Notes: a model not told the origin generated them from the sequence alone. Shown: positions 36,479-45,902, counted from the stretch's first letter. The stretch: DNA of 64,000 nt from Clostridia bacterium (GCA_017623435.1 JAGAPD010000019.1:22410-86409); one strand, 5' to 3'. Made by a program: numbers and translations.

Positions 36479-37290
36479 TAAAATTCTCCCAAAAGTTTGA
36501 TTTCTCGTTGTAGTTTTATTCCAAAACGGGCGTATACGTCCCGTTCCGTTTTCTCGATAAGGGCTAATACGTCGCTTGCTGACGCGCCCGAATCGTTGAT
36601 AATAAAGTTAGCGTGTTTTTCGCTGATTCGCGCTCCGCCACAGCGCGCGCCCTTGAGCCCTGCTCGCTCGATATAGTACCCAGCGCCCAAGCCCTGATTT
36701 TTGAAAGTACAGCCTGCGCTTTTACCCGTGGGCTGAGTGCGACTGCGTGCTTTCGCTGTCTCGCGCATTTTTTCTAAAACGCATTGCTCGTCGCTAAACG
36801 TAAGCTTTAGTTTTGCGCTTATAACGAATCCGTTAATTTGACTACTGCGATAGGAAAAACCGCACTCGCTTTGTCGTAAAATTACTTCGTCCCCGTCGGG
36901 CGTAAGCACTTTTACTTCCTCGATAGCATCCGCCGTTTGACCGCCAAACGCACCTGCGTTCATAATTACCGCTCCGCCTACGCTACCCGGAATTCCACAC
37001 GCCCACTCCAGTCCTGAAAGAGAGCGTTTTGCACACTCACGGCAAAGATTAGGCAAACTTTCTCCACTCGCAACCGTGACGAAGTTTTTGTCGAAGAATA
37101 TTCCGCGCAACCTGTTAATCACTACTCGCTCGGCAATTCCCTTGTCGGACACGAGCACGTTAGTACCTTTGCCAAGTACTACGCACTTTTCGGCAAAAGC
37201 AGACGAAATTTTGTCCTCGCTATCAAGAATAAAAATTTCCGCGCGCCCTCCGATTTTGAGCGACGTGTAATCGGCGATAATTCCACACAT
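36478..37290 (-). CDS. murB: UDP-N-acetylenolpyruvoylglucosamine reductase
   Basis: 270 residues from the ATG at 37290, preceded by GAGG 8 nt upstream; a TTG at 37311 is also in frame. FAD-binding motifs: YTSLKIGGRAEIF (about 8-20), GKGTNVLVSD (about 42), LSGLEWACGIPGSVGGAVIM (about 90-109). Substrate site: RSRTQPTGKSAGCTFKN (about 190-206) and GGARISEKHANFIIN (about 222). Catalyses the second step of UDP-MurNAc synthesis. Slightly short at the C-terminus compared with 300-residue relatives. Confidence 0.93.
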   Translation of the reverse strand: MCGIIADYTSLKIGGRAEIFILDSEDKISSAFAEKCVVLGKGTNVLVSDKGIAERVVINRLRGIFFDKNFVTVASGESLPNLCRECAKRSLSGLEWACGIPGSVGGAVIMNAGAFGGQTADAIEEVKVLTPDGDEVILRQSECGFSYRSSQINGFVISAKLKLTFSDEQCVLEKMRETAKARSRTQPTGKSAGCTFKNQGLGAGYYIERAGLKGARCGGARISEKHANFIINDSGASASDVLALIEKTERDVYARFGIKLQREIKLLGEF

Positions 37291-37395
37291 ATATTGTACC
37301 TCATTTTTCAAAAATTTTCAAGCAGATAAGACCATATTTTTTTAATTGCTTATAATATATATGCAATTTTCGACAATCCCGTCCGTGGTTAAAAA

Positions 37396-37425
37396 AAGAA
37401 CGCGACCTAAAAAAGTCACGCTCTT
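37396..37425 (-). terminator. orphan terminator hairpin in the murB-DUF1846 gap
   Basis: On the minus strand AAGAGCGTGAC and GTCGCGTTCTT pair over 11 bp (two G-U) around TTTTTTAG, followed by seven T's. No gene ends here; the nearest upstream transcription unit already terminates at 37641-37670. The remaining gap (about 385 bp) otherwise holds a dispersed repeat at 37555-37595. Confidence 0.6.
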
Positions 37426-37554
37426 ATCCAAAAAATTTGTCGATTTGACTATAATACTCTATCTTTTCGCGCCCGTTTCAGTATAAGACGATAGCGAGTG
37501 AAAATCTTATAACGCAACTTGGTTAATTCGTAGGAACACGAATCGCCCGTCACC

Positions 37555-37595
37555 GTGCGCTAGATTCTTCGCTTCGCTCGAGAATGACAGCGCAC
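37555..37595. repeat. dispersed GATTCT/AGAATG hairpin element, copy 1
   Basis: GTGCGCT and AGCGCAC form perfect outer arms around a core AGATTCTTCGCTTCGCTCGA followed by GAATGAC. The core recurs at 63505-63541 and 63956-64000, with different but still complementary outer arms. Confidence 0.75.
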
Positions 37596-37640
37596 TAAAT
37601 CCGTCAAAATCAGTAAGATATCAAAATAGATCCTAAAAGC

Positions 37641-37670
37641 AAAACGGACAGGTACGTACCCGTCCGTTTT
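37641..37670 (-). terminator. AC|GT-centred terminator of the DUF1846 gene
   Basis: Halves AAAACGGACAGGTAC and GTACCCGTCCGTTTT, one mismatch, A/T-rich flanks. Confidence 0.75.
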
Positions 37671-37675
37671 TATTT

Positions 37676-39163
37676 TTAGGATTTGTGATAAAGTTTTTTG
37701 GTTTGGTATTGATCGGTGGTCGTGAGGTTAATTCCAAGCTTTTTGATGACGTTGACGTCAACCTGCGAAAGAATAACGGTGGAGTGCATTTCGCATCCTT
37801 TAAGCTTAGAAAGCTGTTTCATTGCAAGCGCTGCGGTGGGATTAGTTACCGCGCAAATCGAGAGTGCAATAAGTATTTCGTCGGTATGAAGCCTAGGGTT
37901 ATTGTTACCCAAATTCTTGGTTTTTAACTTCTGGATAGGCTCGATAACCGAGGGGGAAAGAAGTAAAACTTCGTCGCTAAGCCCAGCGAGCTTTTTAAGC
38001 GCGTTAAGAAGGAGCGCCGAGCTTGCGCCCAAAAGCGAAGATGTTTTGCCCAAAACGATCGTTCCGTCGTTAAGCTCGAGAGCGGCTGCAGGCGCGCCCG
38101 TTTCTTCCGCTTTTTTAGTCGCCGCAGCAACGGTAGGACGGGAAGAAATATCAAGCCCTGCCTGTTTCATCAAAAGCTTGGTTTTTGAAACGGTTTGCTC
38201 CCCTACTTTGTCCTGCAAGAAGTCGCACTTTGCTTGCATGTGACGGCGTACGATTTCACGGTTTGCAGCCTCACGCACGGCCTCGTCGTCCACGATACAG
38301 TTGCCCACCATATTTACGCCCATATCGGTAGGCGATTTGTAGGGCGACTGACCGTAAATTCTTTCGAAAATATTGTTAAGAACGGGGAAAATTTCTACGT
38401 CGCGGTTATAGTTGACCGTGGTCACTCCGTACGCGTCGAGGTGGAAGGGGTCAATCATATTTACGTCGTTAAGGTCAGCAGTTGCAGCCTCGTAAGCGAG
38501 GTTTACGGGGTGTTTTAAGGGTAAATTCCAAATGGGGAAGGTCTCGAATTTTGCGTATCCTGCCTTAATTCCGTGCTTGTGGTCGTGGTAAAGCTGACTC
38601 AAGCACGTCGCCATTTTTCCGCTACCCGGGCCGGGCGCAGTAACTACTACGAGCTCACGCGAGGTCTGGATATAATCGTTACAGCCGTAGCCCTCGTCGC
38701 TGACGATATGCGCTACGTCGTAGGGATATCCCTCGATAGGATAATGACGGTAAACCTTAACGCCAAGGTTTTCAAGCTTTTTCTCGAACTGCTTTGCTTT
38801 ACTTTGATCGCGGAATTGCGTAAGCACTACGCTACCCACGTAAAGTTCAACGCTTCTGAACGCGTCGATAAGACGAAGCACGTCAAGGTCGTAAGTAATA
38901 CCTAAGTCACCACGAAGTTTATTCTTTTCAAGCGCGTCCGCGCTGATTACGATAACGATTTCGGCTTGCTCACGAAGGTTAAGGAGCATTTTGAGCTTAC
39001 TGTCGGGCTGAAAACCGGGCAAAACTCTGGATGCGTGATAGTCGTCGAAAAGTTTTCCACCAAATTCAAGATAAAGTTTTCCACCAAATTTGTCAATGCG
39101 CTCGCGGATATGTTGTGATTGCATTTCAAGGTATTTTTCATTGTCAAAACCCGTCTTAATCAT
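37676..39163 (-). CDS. DUF1846 (UPF0371) family protein
   Basis: 495 residues, full length. The family core is well conserved: GFDNEKYLEMQSQHIRERI at the start, KLYLEFGGKLFDDYHASRVL (about 29-48), a P-loop-like VVTAPGPGSGKMATCLSQLY (about 180-199), and HPVNLAYEAATADLNDVNMI (about 222). Structures of the family are known but the biochemical role is not; the P-loop-like segment suggests nucleotide binding. It has its own sigma-A promoter and terminator. Confidence 0.88.
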   Translation of the reverse strand: MIKTGFDNEKYLEMQSQHIRERIDKFGGKLYLEFGGKLFDDYHASRVLPGFQPDSKLKMLLNLREQAEIVIVISADALEKNKLRGDLGITYDLDVLRLIDAFRSVELYVGSVVLTQFRDQSKAKQFEKKLENLGVKVYRHYPIEGYPYDVAHIVSDEGYGCNDYIQTSRELVVVTAPGPGSGKMATCLSQLYHDHKHGIKAGYAKFETFPIWNLPLKHPVNLAYEAATADLNDVNMIDPFHLDAYGVTTVNYNRDVEIFPVLNNIFERIYGQSPYKSPTDMGVNMVGNCIVDDEAVREAANREIVRRHMQAKCDFLQDKVGEQTVSKTKLLMKQAGLDISSRPTVAAATKKAEETGAPAAALELNDGTIVLGKTSSLLGASSALLLNALKKLAGLSDEVLLLSPSVIEPIQKLKTKNLGNNNPRLHTDEILIALSICAVTNPTAALAMKQLSKLKGCEMHSTVILSQVDVNVIKKLGINLTTTDQYQTKKLYHKS

Positions 39164-39214
39164 AAGTAACTCACCGTCCTCAATAGTTTAGTGCTTTTTT
39201 CAAACACAAATATT

Positions 39215-39243
39215 ATTATAACACATCTTCGTCCAAAAGACAA
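39215..39243 (-). promoter_or_regulatory. promoter of the DUF1846 gene
   Basis: Minus-strand TTGTCT (39238-39243), 17 bp, TATAAT (39215-39220). Confidence 0.65.
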
Positions 39244-39262
39244 ATTTAAAAACGAATATTTT

Positions 39263-41140
39263 TTATCTTTTTTTATTTGGTTTGTTAAAATTCTTTTTGC
39301 CCGTTGGCTTACCGTTCTTTCCTTTAGGAGGATTTACGGGCTGATGAATACGCGCGGGCGCTTTAATTAAACATTTTTCGCCTGCTCCGATCAGGTCCGG
39401 ACGGTTGGCTTTCAGTAACGCCTCACGCACGAGATCGTAGTTTTTGGGGTTACGGTACTGAATGAGCGCGCGTTGCATAGCCTTTTCGTGCGGAGAGCGT
39501 ACGACGTACACTTCCTTTCCGTCGCGCGGATCAATGCCCGTGTAGTACATACAGGTAGACGCCGTGGAGGGCGTTGGGTAAAAGTCCTGTACTTGCTCGG
39601 GCGTAAGGCGGTTATCGCGCAAATATTCGGCTAAAATTATCGCGTCGCGCAAGGTTGAACCGGGGTGCGAACTCATAAGGTACGGCACGAGGTACTGTTC
39701 CTTACCCACCGCTTTGGTTACGGAATAGAATTTTTTAGTGAACGCTTTGTAAACGACGTTTTGGGGCTTGCCCATATAGTGAAGTACACGGTCGGAGACG
39801 TGCTCGGGCGCGACCTTTAGCTGACCGCTGACGTGATGCGCCACGAGGTCACGGAAAAAGGTATCGTCCTTGTCCGCCATTACGTAGTCAAAACGCACTC
39901 CGCTACGCACGAACACCTTTTTAACGCCTTTGACCTTACGGAGCTTGCGCAGTAATTCAACGTAATCGGTATGCGAAACCTCCAAGTTTTTACAGGGCGA
40001 CGGGAAAAGACATTGACGGTCTTTGCACACGCCACACTTTAGTTGTTTTTTGCACGAGGGTGCACGGAAGTTCGCCGTAGGACCGCCTACGTCGTGAATA
40101 TACCCCTTAAAATCGGGATCGGAGGCAAGAATTTCAGCCTCGCGAATAATGCTCTCGTGCGAACGGGCTTGGATCGTTCTGCCCTGATGAAAAGTGAGCG
40201 CGCAAAACGAGCATCCGCCAAAGCATCCTCTTGACGAGCAAAGCGAAAATTTGATTTCACTAAACGCAGGTATTCCGCCCAGTTTATCGTAGCTTGGGTG
40301 CCACGCGCGCATATAGGGAAGCTCGTAAACCTCGTCCATTTCTTTCGTCGTAAGCGGATACGCCGGAGGATTAACCACGACGTCCACGTTGCCGTAATTT
40401 TCCACGAGCGCTTTGCCCGTTACGGCGTCCATATTTTGCATTTGGATTTTAAAAGATTGAGCGTAATTTTTCTTATCCGCTTTAAGTAATTCGTAAGAAG
40501 GAAGTTCGATATACTCGCCCAAAACAGAGCGGTCCTTGGTCTTAAACACCGTACCGCGGATAAAGGTGATTTGCTCGGGTTTAAGTCCGGCGTTGAGCGC
40601 GTCGGCAATTTCCACTATACTCCTCTCGCCCATTCCGTAGGAAATAATATCCGCTTGCGAATCGATAAGGCAAGATTTTTTCAAGCTATCCGACCAGTAG
40701 TCGTAGTGCGCGAGACGGCGCAAGCTTGGCTCGATTCCGCCGGCAATAATCACGGCGTCTTTTACCACGCTACGAATGTAGTTACAGTAAACCACGCACG
40801 CGTAGTCGGGGCGCTTGCCCATTACTCCGCCCGGGGTGTAAGCGTCGGTGTCACGGCGTTTTTTGGCTACCGAATAGTGATTGACCATCGAGTCCATATT
40901 GCCCGGGCTTACCAGAAAGCCCAGTCTTGGCTTGCCCATTACGAGCAGGTCATCCGCCTTTTTCCAGTCGGGCTGGGCGACGATACCCACCTTATAGCCG
41001 TGGCTTTCCAAAACGCGCGAAATGATAGCAGGACCAAAGGACGGATGGTCGACGTACGCGTCTCCCGTCACGTAAACGAAGTCAAGCTGATCCCAACCGC
41101 GCTTTTGCATATCAGATTTGTTTACGGGCAAAAAGTCCAT
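39263..41140 (-). CDS. YgiQ-family radical SAM protein
   Basis: 625 residues. The family-specific N-terminus (FLPVNKSDMQKRGWDQLDFV, VTGDAYVDHPSFGPAII) is followed by the radical SAM cluster CFGGCSFCA near 308-316 (CxxxCxxC) and a second Cys cluster near 367-385 (CGVCKDRQCLFPSPC). The C-terminal 35 residues are Lys/Asn/Pro-rich. The reaction is not established; an RNA-modification or metabolite role has been suggested. It lies 3 bp upstream of the MATE stop-start junction in a leftward operon with MATE. Confidence 0.92.
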   Translation of the reverse strand: MDFLPVNKSDMQKRGWDQLDFVYVTGDAYVDHPSFGPAIISRVLESHGYKVGIVAQPDWKKADDLLVMGKPRLGFLVSPGNMDSMVNHYSVAKKRRDTDAYTPGGVMGKRPDYACVVYCNYIRSVVKDAVIIAGGIEPSLRRLAHYDYWSDSLKKSCLIDSQADIISYGMGERSIVEIADALNAGLKPEQITFIRGTVFKTKDRSVLGEYIELPSYELLKADKKNYAQSFKIQMQNMDAVTGKALVENYGNVDVVVNPPAYPLTTKEMDEVYELPYMRAWHPSYDKLGGIPAFSEIKFSLCSSRGCFGGCSFCALTFHQGRTIQARSHESIIREAEILASDPDFKGYIHDVGGPTANFRAPSCKKQLKCGVCKDRQCLFPSPCKNLEVSHTDYVELLRKLRKVKGVKKVFVRSGVRFDYVMADKDDTFFRDLVAHHVSGQLKVAPEHVSDRVLHYMGKPQNVVYKAFTKKFYSVTKAVGKEQYLVPYLMSSHPGSTLRDAIILAEYLRDNRLTPEQVQDFYPTPSTASTCMYYTGIDPRDGKEVYVVRSPHEKAMQRALIQYRNPKNYDLVREALLKANRPDLIGAGEKCLIKAPARIHQPVNPPKGKNGKPTGKKNFNKPNKKR

Positions 41141-41142
41141 AA

Positions 41143-42519
41143 TTACTTCTTCTCCAAAAATTTAATCCACTTACCTTTTCTTACTCTTAACTCGAACGCT
41201 ATAATTTTAATGACTTCGCTGACCATGCTCATCAGGAACACTACGTACAGCGACGCGTTAAACACTATTCCCGAAATAATTACGAGCGGAACGGAGAAAG
41301 CCCACAGGATAATGGTCTCGCTAATCATACAAAACGTGGTGTCGCCTCCGCTACGCAAAATTCCTATTACGTACATAAAGTTGAGGGTACGTATGACCGC
41401 AGTTAGCGCATAAAGCCAAATTAAGCCTCGTGACATTTCTTGCGTTTCCGCCGTTACGTTTTTGAAAACTGCAGGCGCAACGAAGGACGCAACGAAGGTT
41501 AGCACGGTCACGACGAGTCCCGTCAAAATACCGAACTTGACCGATTCACGCGCGTACTTTTGCACCTCGTCGGCGTTACCAAGTCCTACGATATTGCCCA
41601 TAACTACGCCCACGGCGTTGCCCACGCCTATCATAATTACGCTGACGATTTTATCAAGACTTTGCGCGATATTGACGGACGCAAGCACTACGGTACTGTT
41701 TTCAAGCTTGTCGTAAACGAACAAATAAACAGTAGTTGCAAGCACCCAGAATATTTCGTTACAAAGTATAGGGAAAAACATACTAAAGAATTTTTTAACG
41801 AACGCTTTGTCAAAAGAAAACATTTCTTTTATCTTGCCAATGATAGGCGTTTTTGACAAAATCAGCACCGCCGTTACTGCGATAAATTCGACGATACGCG
41901 AAATAATCGTGCCTACCGCCGCGCCGTTAAGTCCCATAGGCTGTACGCCAAACAAACCGAACATAAAGGTATAATTGAGTAAAAAGTTGAGCGCGACTGC
42001 GCAAGCGTTTACGATAAGCGCGCCTTTTAGCTTTCTTACTGCGCGGAGCATAAAGGTTATACCCACCGTAAATCCCATAGGCACGAAGGAAAAGCTTACC
42101 AAGCGCAAAAATTCCTGCGCCATCACTCTGTACTCTTCGCCCGGGTTGAACAAACCGATTACCACGTCGGGCACGGTTGCACATAAAATAGTGAAAATAA
42201 CGGACACGATAAGGATTATCATAAAACCGAATCCCGCGCGATTTTTTATAAGGTGCGCGTTGTCGTTTTCCGTGTACTGGGCAATAAAAAGATTGACCGT
42301 GTTTGCGATTGCAAAAACGAAAATCTGGAAAATGAATACGACCTGATTCGCCAGCAAAACTGCGCTAAGTCCAGCGTCGGCAATACCGGCAGGTAGCCAC
42401 CCAACCATCATTTGGTCAAAGATGTTAAGTAGCGCCGTAAGTAAGTTTTGGAAAGCAATGGGAATAGCCAAAAGCAAAACTCTTTTGTAATATTCCTTCT
42501 TCGAAATAGTGTTAGTCAT
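41143..42519 (-). CDS. MATE-family multidrug/toxin efflux transporter
   Basis: 458 residues, twelve predicted membrane segments in two homologous halves (LLAIPIAFQNLLTALLNIFD opening the first, FFSMFFPILCNEIFWVLATT opening the second). It exports cationic drugs or metabolites using Na+ or H+. Its ribosome site GAGG lies inside a 30-bp palindrome at 42522-42551. Confidence 0.9.
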   Translation of the reverse strand: MTNTISKKEYYKRVLLLAIPIAFQNLLTALLNIFDQMMVGWLPAGIADAGLSAVLLANQVVFIFQIFVFAIANTVNLFIAQYTENDNAHLIKNRAGFGFMIILIVSVIFTILCATVPDVVIGLFNPGEEYRVMAQEFLRLVSFSFVPMGFTVGITFMLRAVRKLKGALIVNACAVALNFLLNYTFMFGLFGVQPMGLNGAAVGTIISRIVEFIAVTAVLILSKTPIIGKIKEMFSFDKAFVKKFFSMFFPILCNEIFWVLATTVYLFVYDKLENSTVVLASVNIAQSLDKIVSVIMIGVGNAVGVVMGNIVGLGNADEVQKYARESVKFGILTGLVVTVLTFVASFVAPAVFKNVTAETQEMSRGLIWLYALTAVIRTLNFMYVIGILRSGGDTTFCMISETIILWAFSVPLVIISGIVFNASLYVVFLMSMVSEVIKIIAFELRVRKGKWIKFLEKK

Positions 42520-42521
42520 TT

Positions 42522-42551
42522 AAAACCTCGTATAACGTTATATGCCGTTTT
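42522..42551 (-). promoter_or_regulatory. AC|GT palindrome that contains the MATE ribosome site
   Basis: Minus-strand halves AAAACGGCATATAAC and GTTATACGAGGTTTT pair at 12 of 15 positions. The usual CCGTTTT end is changed to GAGGTTTT, which gives GAGG 6 nt before the MATE ATG. The ribosome site is therefore partly inside the hairpin. Confidence 0.6.
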
Positions 42552-42572
42552 GCATTTTTTCTTCATTCTAAC

Positions 42573-42593
42573 AAAAAAGTGGCGTCTGCCACT
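42573..42593 (-). terminator. terminator of prfA
   Basis: Minus-strand AGTGGC-AGAC-GCCACT followed by TTTTTG. Confidence 0.8.
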
Positions 42594-42653
42594 CTTTAAT
42601 TTTTTATAATTCTTTAGGCGAAACAATAGATAAATAAACGAATGATATTGTGT

Positions 42654-43727
42654 CTATTCCGTCTGCGCTTCAAGCTTTGCAGTCTGATCTGCGATACGGA
42701 GCGCCTCTAACATTTCGCTGAGATCTCCGTTCATAAAGGAATCAAGTGAGTAAATAGTAAGTCCGATACGGTGGTCGGTTACTCTACCTTGTGGGAAGTT
42801 ATAGGTACGGATACGCTCACTTCTATCCCCAGAGCCTACTTGCGAGCGACGGTTTTCGGAATACTCCTTGTTCGCGTCCTCCTGCATCTTATCGTAAAGC
42901 TTACTTTTAAGCACCTTCATTGCTTTTTCGCGGTTCTTGATTTGCGAGCGCTCGTCCTGACATTGAACGACGATACCAGTAGGAAGGTGCGTGATACGGA
43001 TAGCGGATTCGGTCTTGTTTACGTGCTGACCACCTGCGCCACCACTACGGTAGGTGTCGATTTTAAGGTCCTTTTCGTTGATTTCAACCACTACGTCCTC
43101 AACCTCGGGAAGGACTGCAACGGTTACTGCGGAGGTATGAACTCTGCCCTGCGTTTCGGTGTCGGGAACGCGCTGAACGCGATGAACGCCACTTTCAAAC
43201 TTAAGCTTTGAGAACAAGCTATCCCCCGTAAGCGAGAACACGACTTCCTTAATTCCGCCAAGCTCGGTTTCGTTTACGTCGATATCTTCAATTTTCCAAC
43301 GGTTTTTCTCGGCAAACATCTTATACATTCTCATAAGGTCCGCCGCAAATAGTGCCGCCTCCTCTCCGCCAACGCCTGCTCTGATTTCCACGATAACGTT
43401 CTTGTCGTCGTTGGGATCAACGGGCAAAAGCAAAATTTTGAGTTCGTTTTCAATATTAAGAAGCTCGTTTTTCTTTTCGCCAAGCTCCTCGCTCGCCATT
43501 TCGCGAAGCTCCTTATCCTCTTCCATTTCCGCCATTTCCGTTAAGTCCACGATCTCTTTTTGCGTTGCGGTATAACGAAGGTAAGCGTCGACTACGGGCT
43601 GAATGGTGGAATGCTCCTTAACGAGCTTAGTCCACTCCTTGTTGTCCGCAATGACTTCGGGATCGGAAATTTGCTTGGTTAATTCTTCAAACTTTGCTTT
43701 GATACTTTCTAATTTGTTTACGTTCAT
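42654..43727 (-). CDS. prfA: peptide chain release factor 1
   Basis: 357 residues. The GGQ peptidyl-hydrolysis motif is in [19 protein letters not shown] (about 227-245). The codon-recognition PxT loop reads PDT within [17 protein letters not shown] (about 182), where PAT or PVT is most common. It reads UAA and UAG. It follows the YqhQ-PrmC fusion gene, which encodes the enzyme that methylates the GGQ glutamine, 11 bp upstream. Confidence 0.96.
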   Translation of the reverse strand: MNVNKLESIKAKFEELTKQISDPEVIADNKEWTKLVKEHSTIQPVVDAYLRYTATQKEIVDLTEMAEMEEDKELREMASEELGEKKNELLNIENELKILLLPVDPNDDKNVIVEIRAGVGGEEAALFAADLMRMYKMFAEKNRWKIEDIDVNETELGGIKEVVFSLTGDSLFSKLKFESGVHRVQRVPDTETQGRVHTSAVTVAVLPEVEDVVVEINEKDLKIDTYRSGGAGGQHVNKTESAIRITHLPTGIVVQCQDERSQIKNREKAMKVLKSKLYDKMQEDANKEYSENRRSQVGSGDRSERIRTYNFPQGRVTDHRIGLTIYSLDSFMNGDLSEMLEALRIADQTAKLEAQTE

Positions 43728-43738
43728 TTTATCCTACT

Positions 43739-45484
43739 TTATTTCTTTCTTGCGATAATAACGCGGTCGTTACCTGCGTAATCTTTTTTGCACACGATAT
43801 CCGTAAAATGTTGTTGTAAAAACGCCGTTACGCTCTCTCTTTGGTCGTAGCCGATTTCGAGGAAAAGCATACCGTTTTCGTTCAAACGAGAGGGGGCGTC
43901 TATCGCGATTTTGCGATAATGATGCAAACCGTCCTCACCGCCGTCAAGCGCTAATCGGGGCTGACAAGTCACGTCGGGCGCGAGCGTATCAACCACTTCA
44001 CTAGCAATGTAAGGAGGGTTAGAAACGATTACGTCAAACTTTCCGTCAATGCTATCAAACCCGTCGGACAAGATAACGGTAGCGTTTTCTTTAAGGTTAG
44101 ATTTTGCTACTTCAAGTGCTTTTTCGGAAATATCGGACGCGGTCACGTCGGCGCTCGTATTTTTAGCCACGGCAAGCGCGATACAACCGCTACCCGTCAT
44201 AAGATCAAGCACCGCCAACTTTTTATCCACGGAATTGATATACTTAATAACCTCGTCAGCAACGATTTCGGTGTCAAGACGAGGGATAAGCACGTCCTCG
44301 CTGACCGCTAAACGCAGTCCGTAAAACTCCGAAAAGCCGGTGATATAATCAAGCGGAATTCCGCTTTCTCTCTTTTGCACTAAACTCGCCACCTTTCTGT
44401 ACTGAGTGATGTCAGTCTTGCCAAAGGTTGCAAGCTCGCCTCTGCGAATTTTGAGCGCGGCGCAAATAAGCCAGTCCACTTCGCTCTCTTCTTCAATGCC
44501 AGCCTTAACCAAACGCTTACGGACGAGCGCTTTAAGCTCGGGCATCGTAAATTCGCCAAACTTACGCGTTTCCATATCGGGATTAGCATCCATTTCGCGC
44601 ACGAGGTTAAAGCTCGTGATTGCAACTTCCGCCATATCAATTTCGGGCGGATAGGTGGTAAGGCGCTGAAGGGCAAGCCCGGGCGCGCGGAAGATTGCAA
44701 CGAATTTGTTGTCGGGAAGTACCGCCAAAAATCTTAAAAGCTCGTACGAAAGTCCTGCTACGAGGGGCAAAAGCGCAATTCTTACGCCAAATCTACCCCA
44801 AGTTCCGATATTCCATCCAAGCTCCGCTATTACCCAAGTCACGAGCGAGAAAACGAGAATGGAAATAATGATAACGAAAAACAGAAAGGTCGTTCCGCAA
44901 CGGTTATGACGAGTTGAACACTTTTGCACGTTTTCAGGCGTAAGCTCCGCGCCACTTTCAAAACAGTTTATCGTGCGGTGCTCCGCGCCGTGGTACATAA
45001 AGGTACGGCGAATATCTTTTAGCCTCGACACGCCGAACAAATACAGTACGAACAGCGCAATTCTGATTCCGCCCTCAATAAGCGAATACCAAAGCACGCC
45101 AAGGTCCGTAGGGTTGGGAAAAATCAGCGAGGCAATATAGGACGGGAGCAACATAAACAAGACTATTGCAATCGCAATGCCCAAAAACGCCGAAAAGGCG
45201 TACGCACCCTTACTGGGCGTTTCTTCCTCAGGATAAATAACCTCTGCTGAGCGAAGTAAAGTTCCAGTTCCCGTAATAAGCGAGTTTACGAACGCCACGC
45301 AACCACGTAAAATGGGCACGCGCGAATACCAACGCTTGCCTTTAAGTCGTTTCGTCTCGACCAGCACGTCGCCCTCTTCGGTGCGGACTGCCATTGCCAT
45401 AGACGTTGCGCCCTGCATCATAACTCCTTCCATCAGCGCCTGTCCGCCGATAAAAGTGCGATTCGTTTTACTTTCCTTTTTCAA
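43739..45484 (-). CDS. prmC: fusion of YqhQ (DUF1385) and PrmC release-factor glutamine methyltransferase
   Basis: 581 residues from a TTG start (GAGG 8 nt upstream). Residues 1-300 are a DUF1385/YqhQ membrane protein: GGQALMEGVMMQGATSMAMA (13-32), about four membrane helices, and YHGAEHRTINCFESG near 161. Residues about 305-581 are PrmC: an N-terminal helical part, the SAM motif DLMTGSGCIALAVAK near 427 and the catalytic VSNPPYIASE near 485. The two are usually separate neighbours; here there is no stop between them, and the join (EIDMAEVAITSFNLVREMDA) reads through smoothly. It would place PrmC at the membrane. Confidence 0.88.
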   Translation of the reverse strand: MKKESKTNRTFIGGQALMEGVMMQGATSMAMAVRTEEGDVLVETKRLKGKRWYSRVPILRGCVAFVNSLITGTGTLLRSAEVIYPEEETPSKGAYAFSAFLGIAIAIVLFMLLPSYIASLIFPNPTDLGVLWYSLIEGGIRIALFVLYLFGVSRLKDIRRTFMYHGAEHRTINCFESGAELTPENVQKCSTRHNRCGTTFLFFVIIISILVFSLVTWVIAELGWNIGTWGRFGVRIALLPLVAGLSYELLRFLAVLPDNKFVAIFRAPGLALQRLTTYPPEIDMAEVAITSFNLVREMDANPDMETRKFGEFTMPELKALVRKRLVKAGIEEESEVDWLICAALKIRRGELATFGKTDITQYRKVASLVQKRESGIPLDYITGFSEFYGLRLAVSEDVLIPRLDTEIVADEVIKYINSVDKKLAVLDLMTGSGCIALAVAKNTSADVTASDISEKALEVAKSNLKENATVILSDGFDSIDGKFDVIVSNPPYIASEVVDTLAPDVTCQPRLALDGGEDGLHHYRKIAIDAPSRLNENGMLFLEIGYDQRESVTAFLQQHFTDIVCKKDYAGNDRVIIARKK

Positions 45485-45524
45485 TGCCTAATCCTCGTAA
45501 AATAATCTAAAACGATAAAAAAAT

Positions 45525-45566
45525 AAAACCATACGCTTGATTGCCGTTGGCAAAAGGTATGGTTTT
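45525..45566 (-). terminator. terminator of rpmE
   Basis: Stem AAAACCATAC with its complement, a second small hairpin (TTGCCGTTGGCAA) inside the loop, then T's on the minus strand. Confidence 0.75.
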
Positions 45567-45588
45567 ACTGCTTAATTTGCAAAAATGA

Positions 45589-45792
45589 TTATTTGCCGTA
45601 ACGACGGTTGAATTTGTCGATACGTCCGCCCGTTTCTACCTGCTTTTGCTTTCCGGTATAGAAGGGATGGCACTTGGAGCAAACGTCGAGTTTAAGAACG
45701 TCGCCCTTCTTGGTGCTACCAGTAACGAAAGTCGCGCCACATGCGCAAACTGCCGTAACTTCATGATAATCGGGATGTATATCTTTCTTCAT
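45589..45792 (-). CDS. rpmE: 50S ribosomal protein L31
   Basis: 67 residues with the zinc-binding form: VCACGATF (Cys 16 and 18) and [14 protein letters not shown] (Cys 37 and 40). Start [12 protein letters not shown] is canonical. Own promoter and terminator. Confidence 0.95.
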   Translation of the reverse strand: MKKDIHPDYHEVTAVCACGATFVTGSTKKGDVLKLDVCSKCHPFYTGKQKQVETGGRIDKFNRRYGK

Positions 45793-45825
45793 GGCTATAT
45801 CTCCTCAAATTTACTTGCGACGATT

Positions 45826-45854
45826 ATTATAACTCTTTTAGCGTAGTTTGTCAA
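45826..45854 (-). promoter_or_regulatory. promoter of rpmE
   Basis: Minus-strand TTGACA (45849-45854), 17 bp, TATAAT (45826-45831). Confidence 0.85.
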
Positions 45855-45902
45855 TCGTTTTCGTCGCCTTTTTAACTAATTTTTATTCATTTAATATAAA
45901 TT

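Noticed and set aside
45793..45902. Origin of replication next to dnaA
   Set aside because: No TTATCCACA cluster, no AT-rich unwinding element beyond the rpmE promoter, and no dnaN; the only perfect DnaA box noticed is at 50737.
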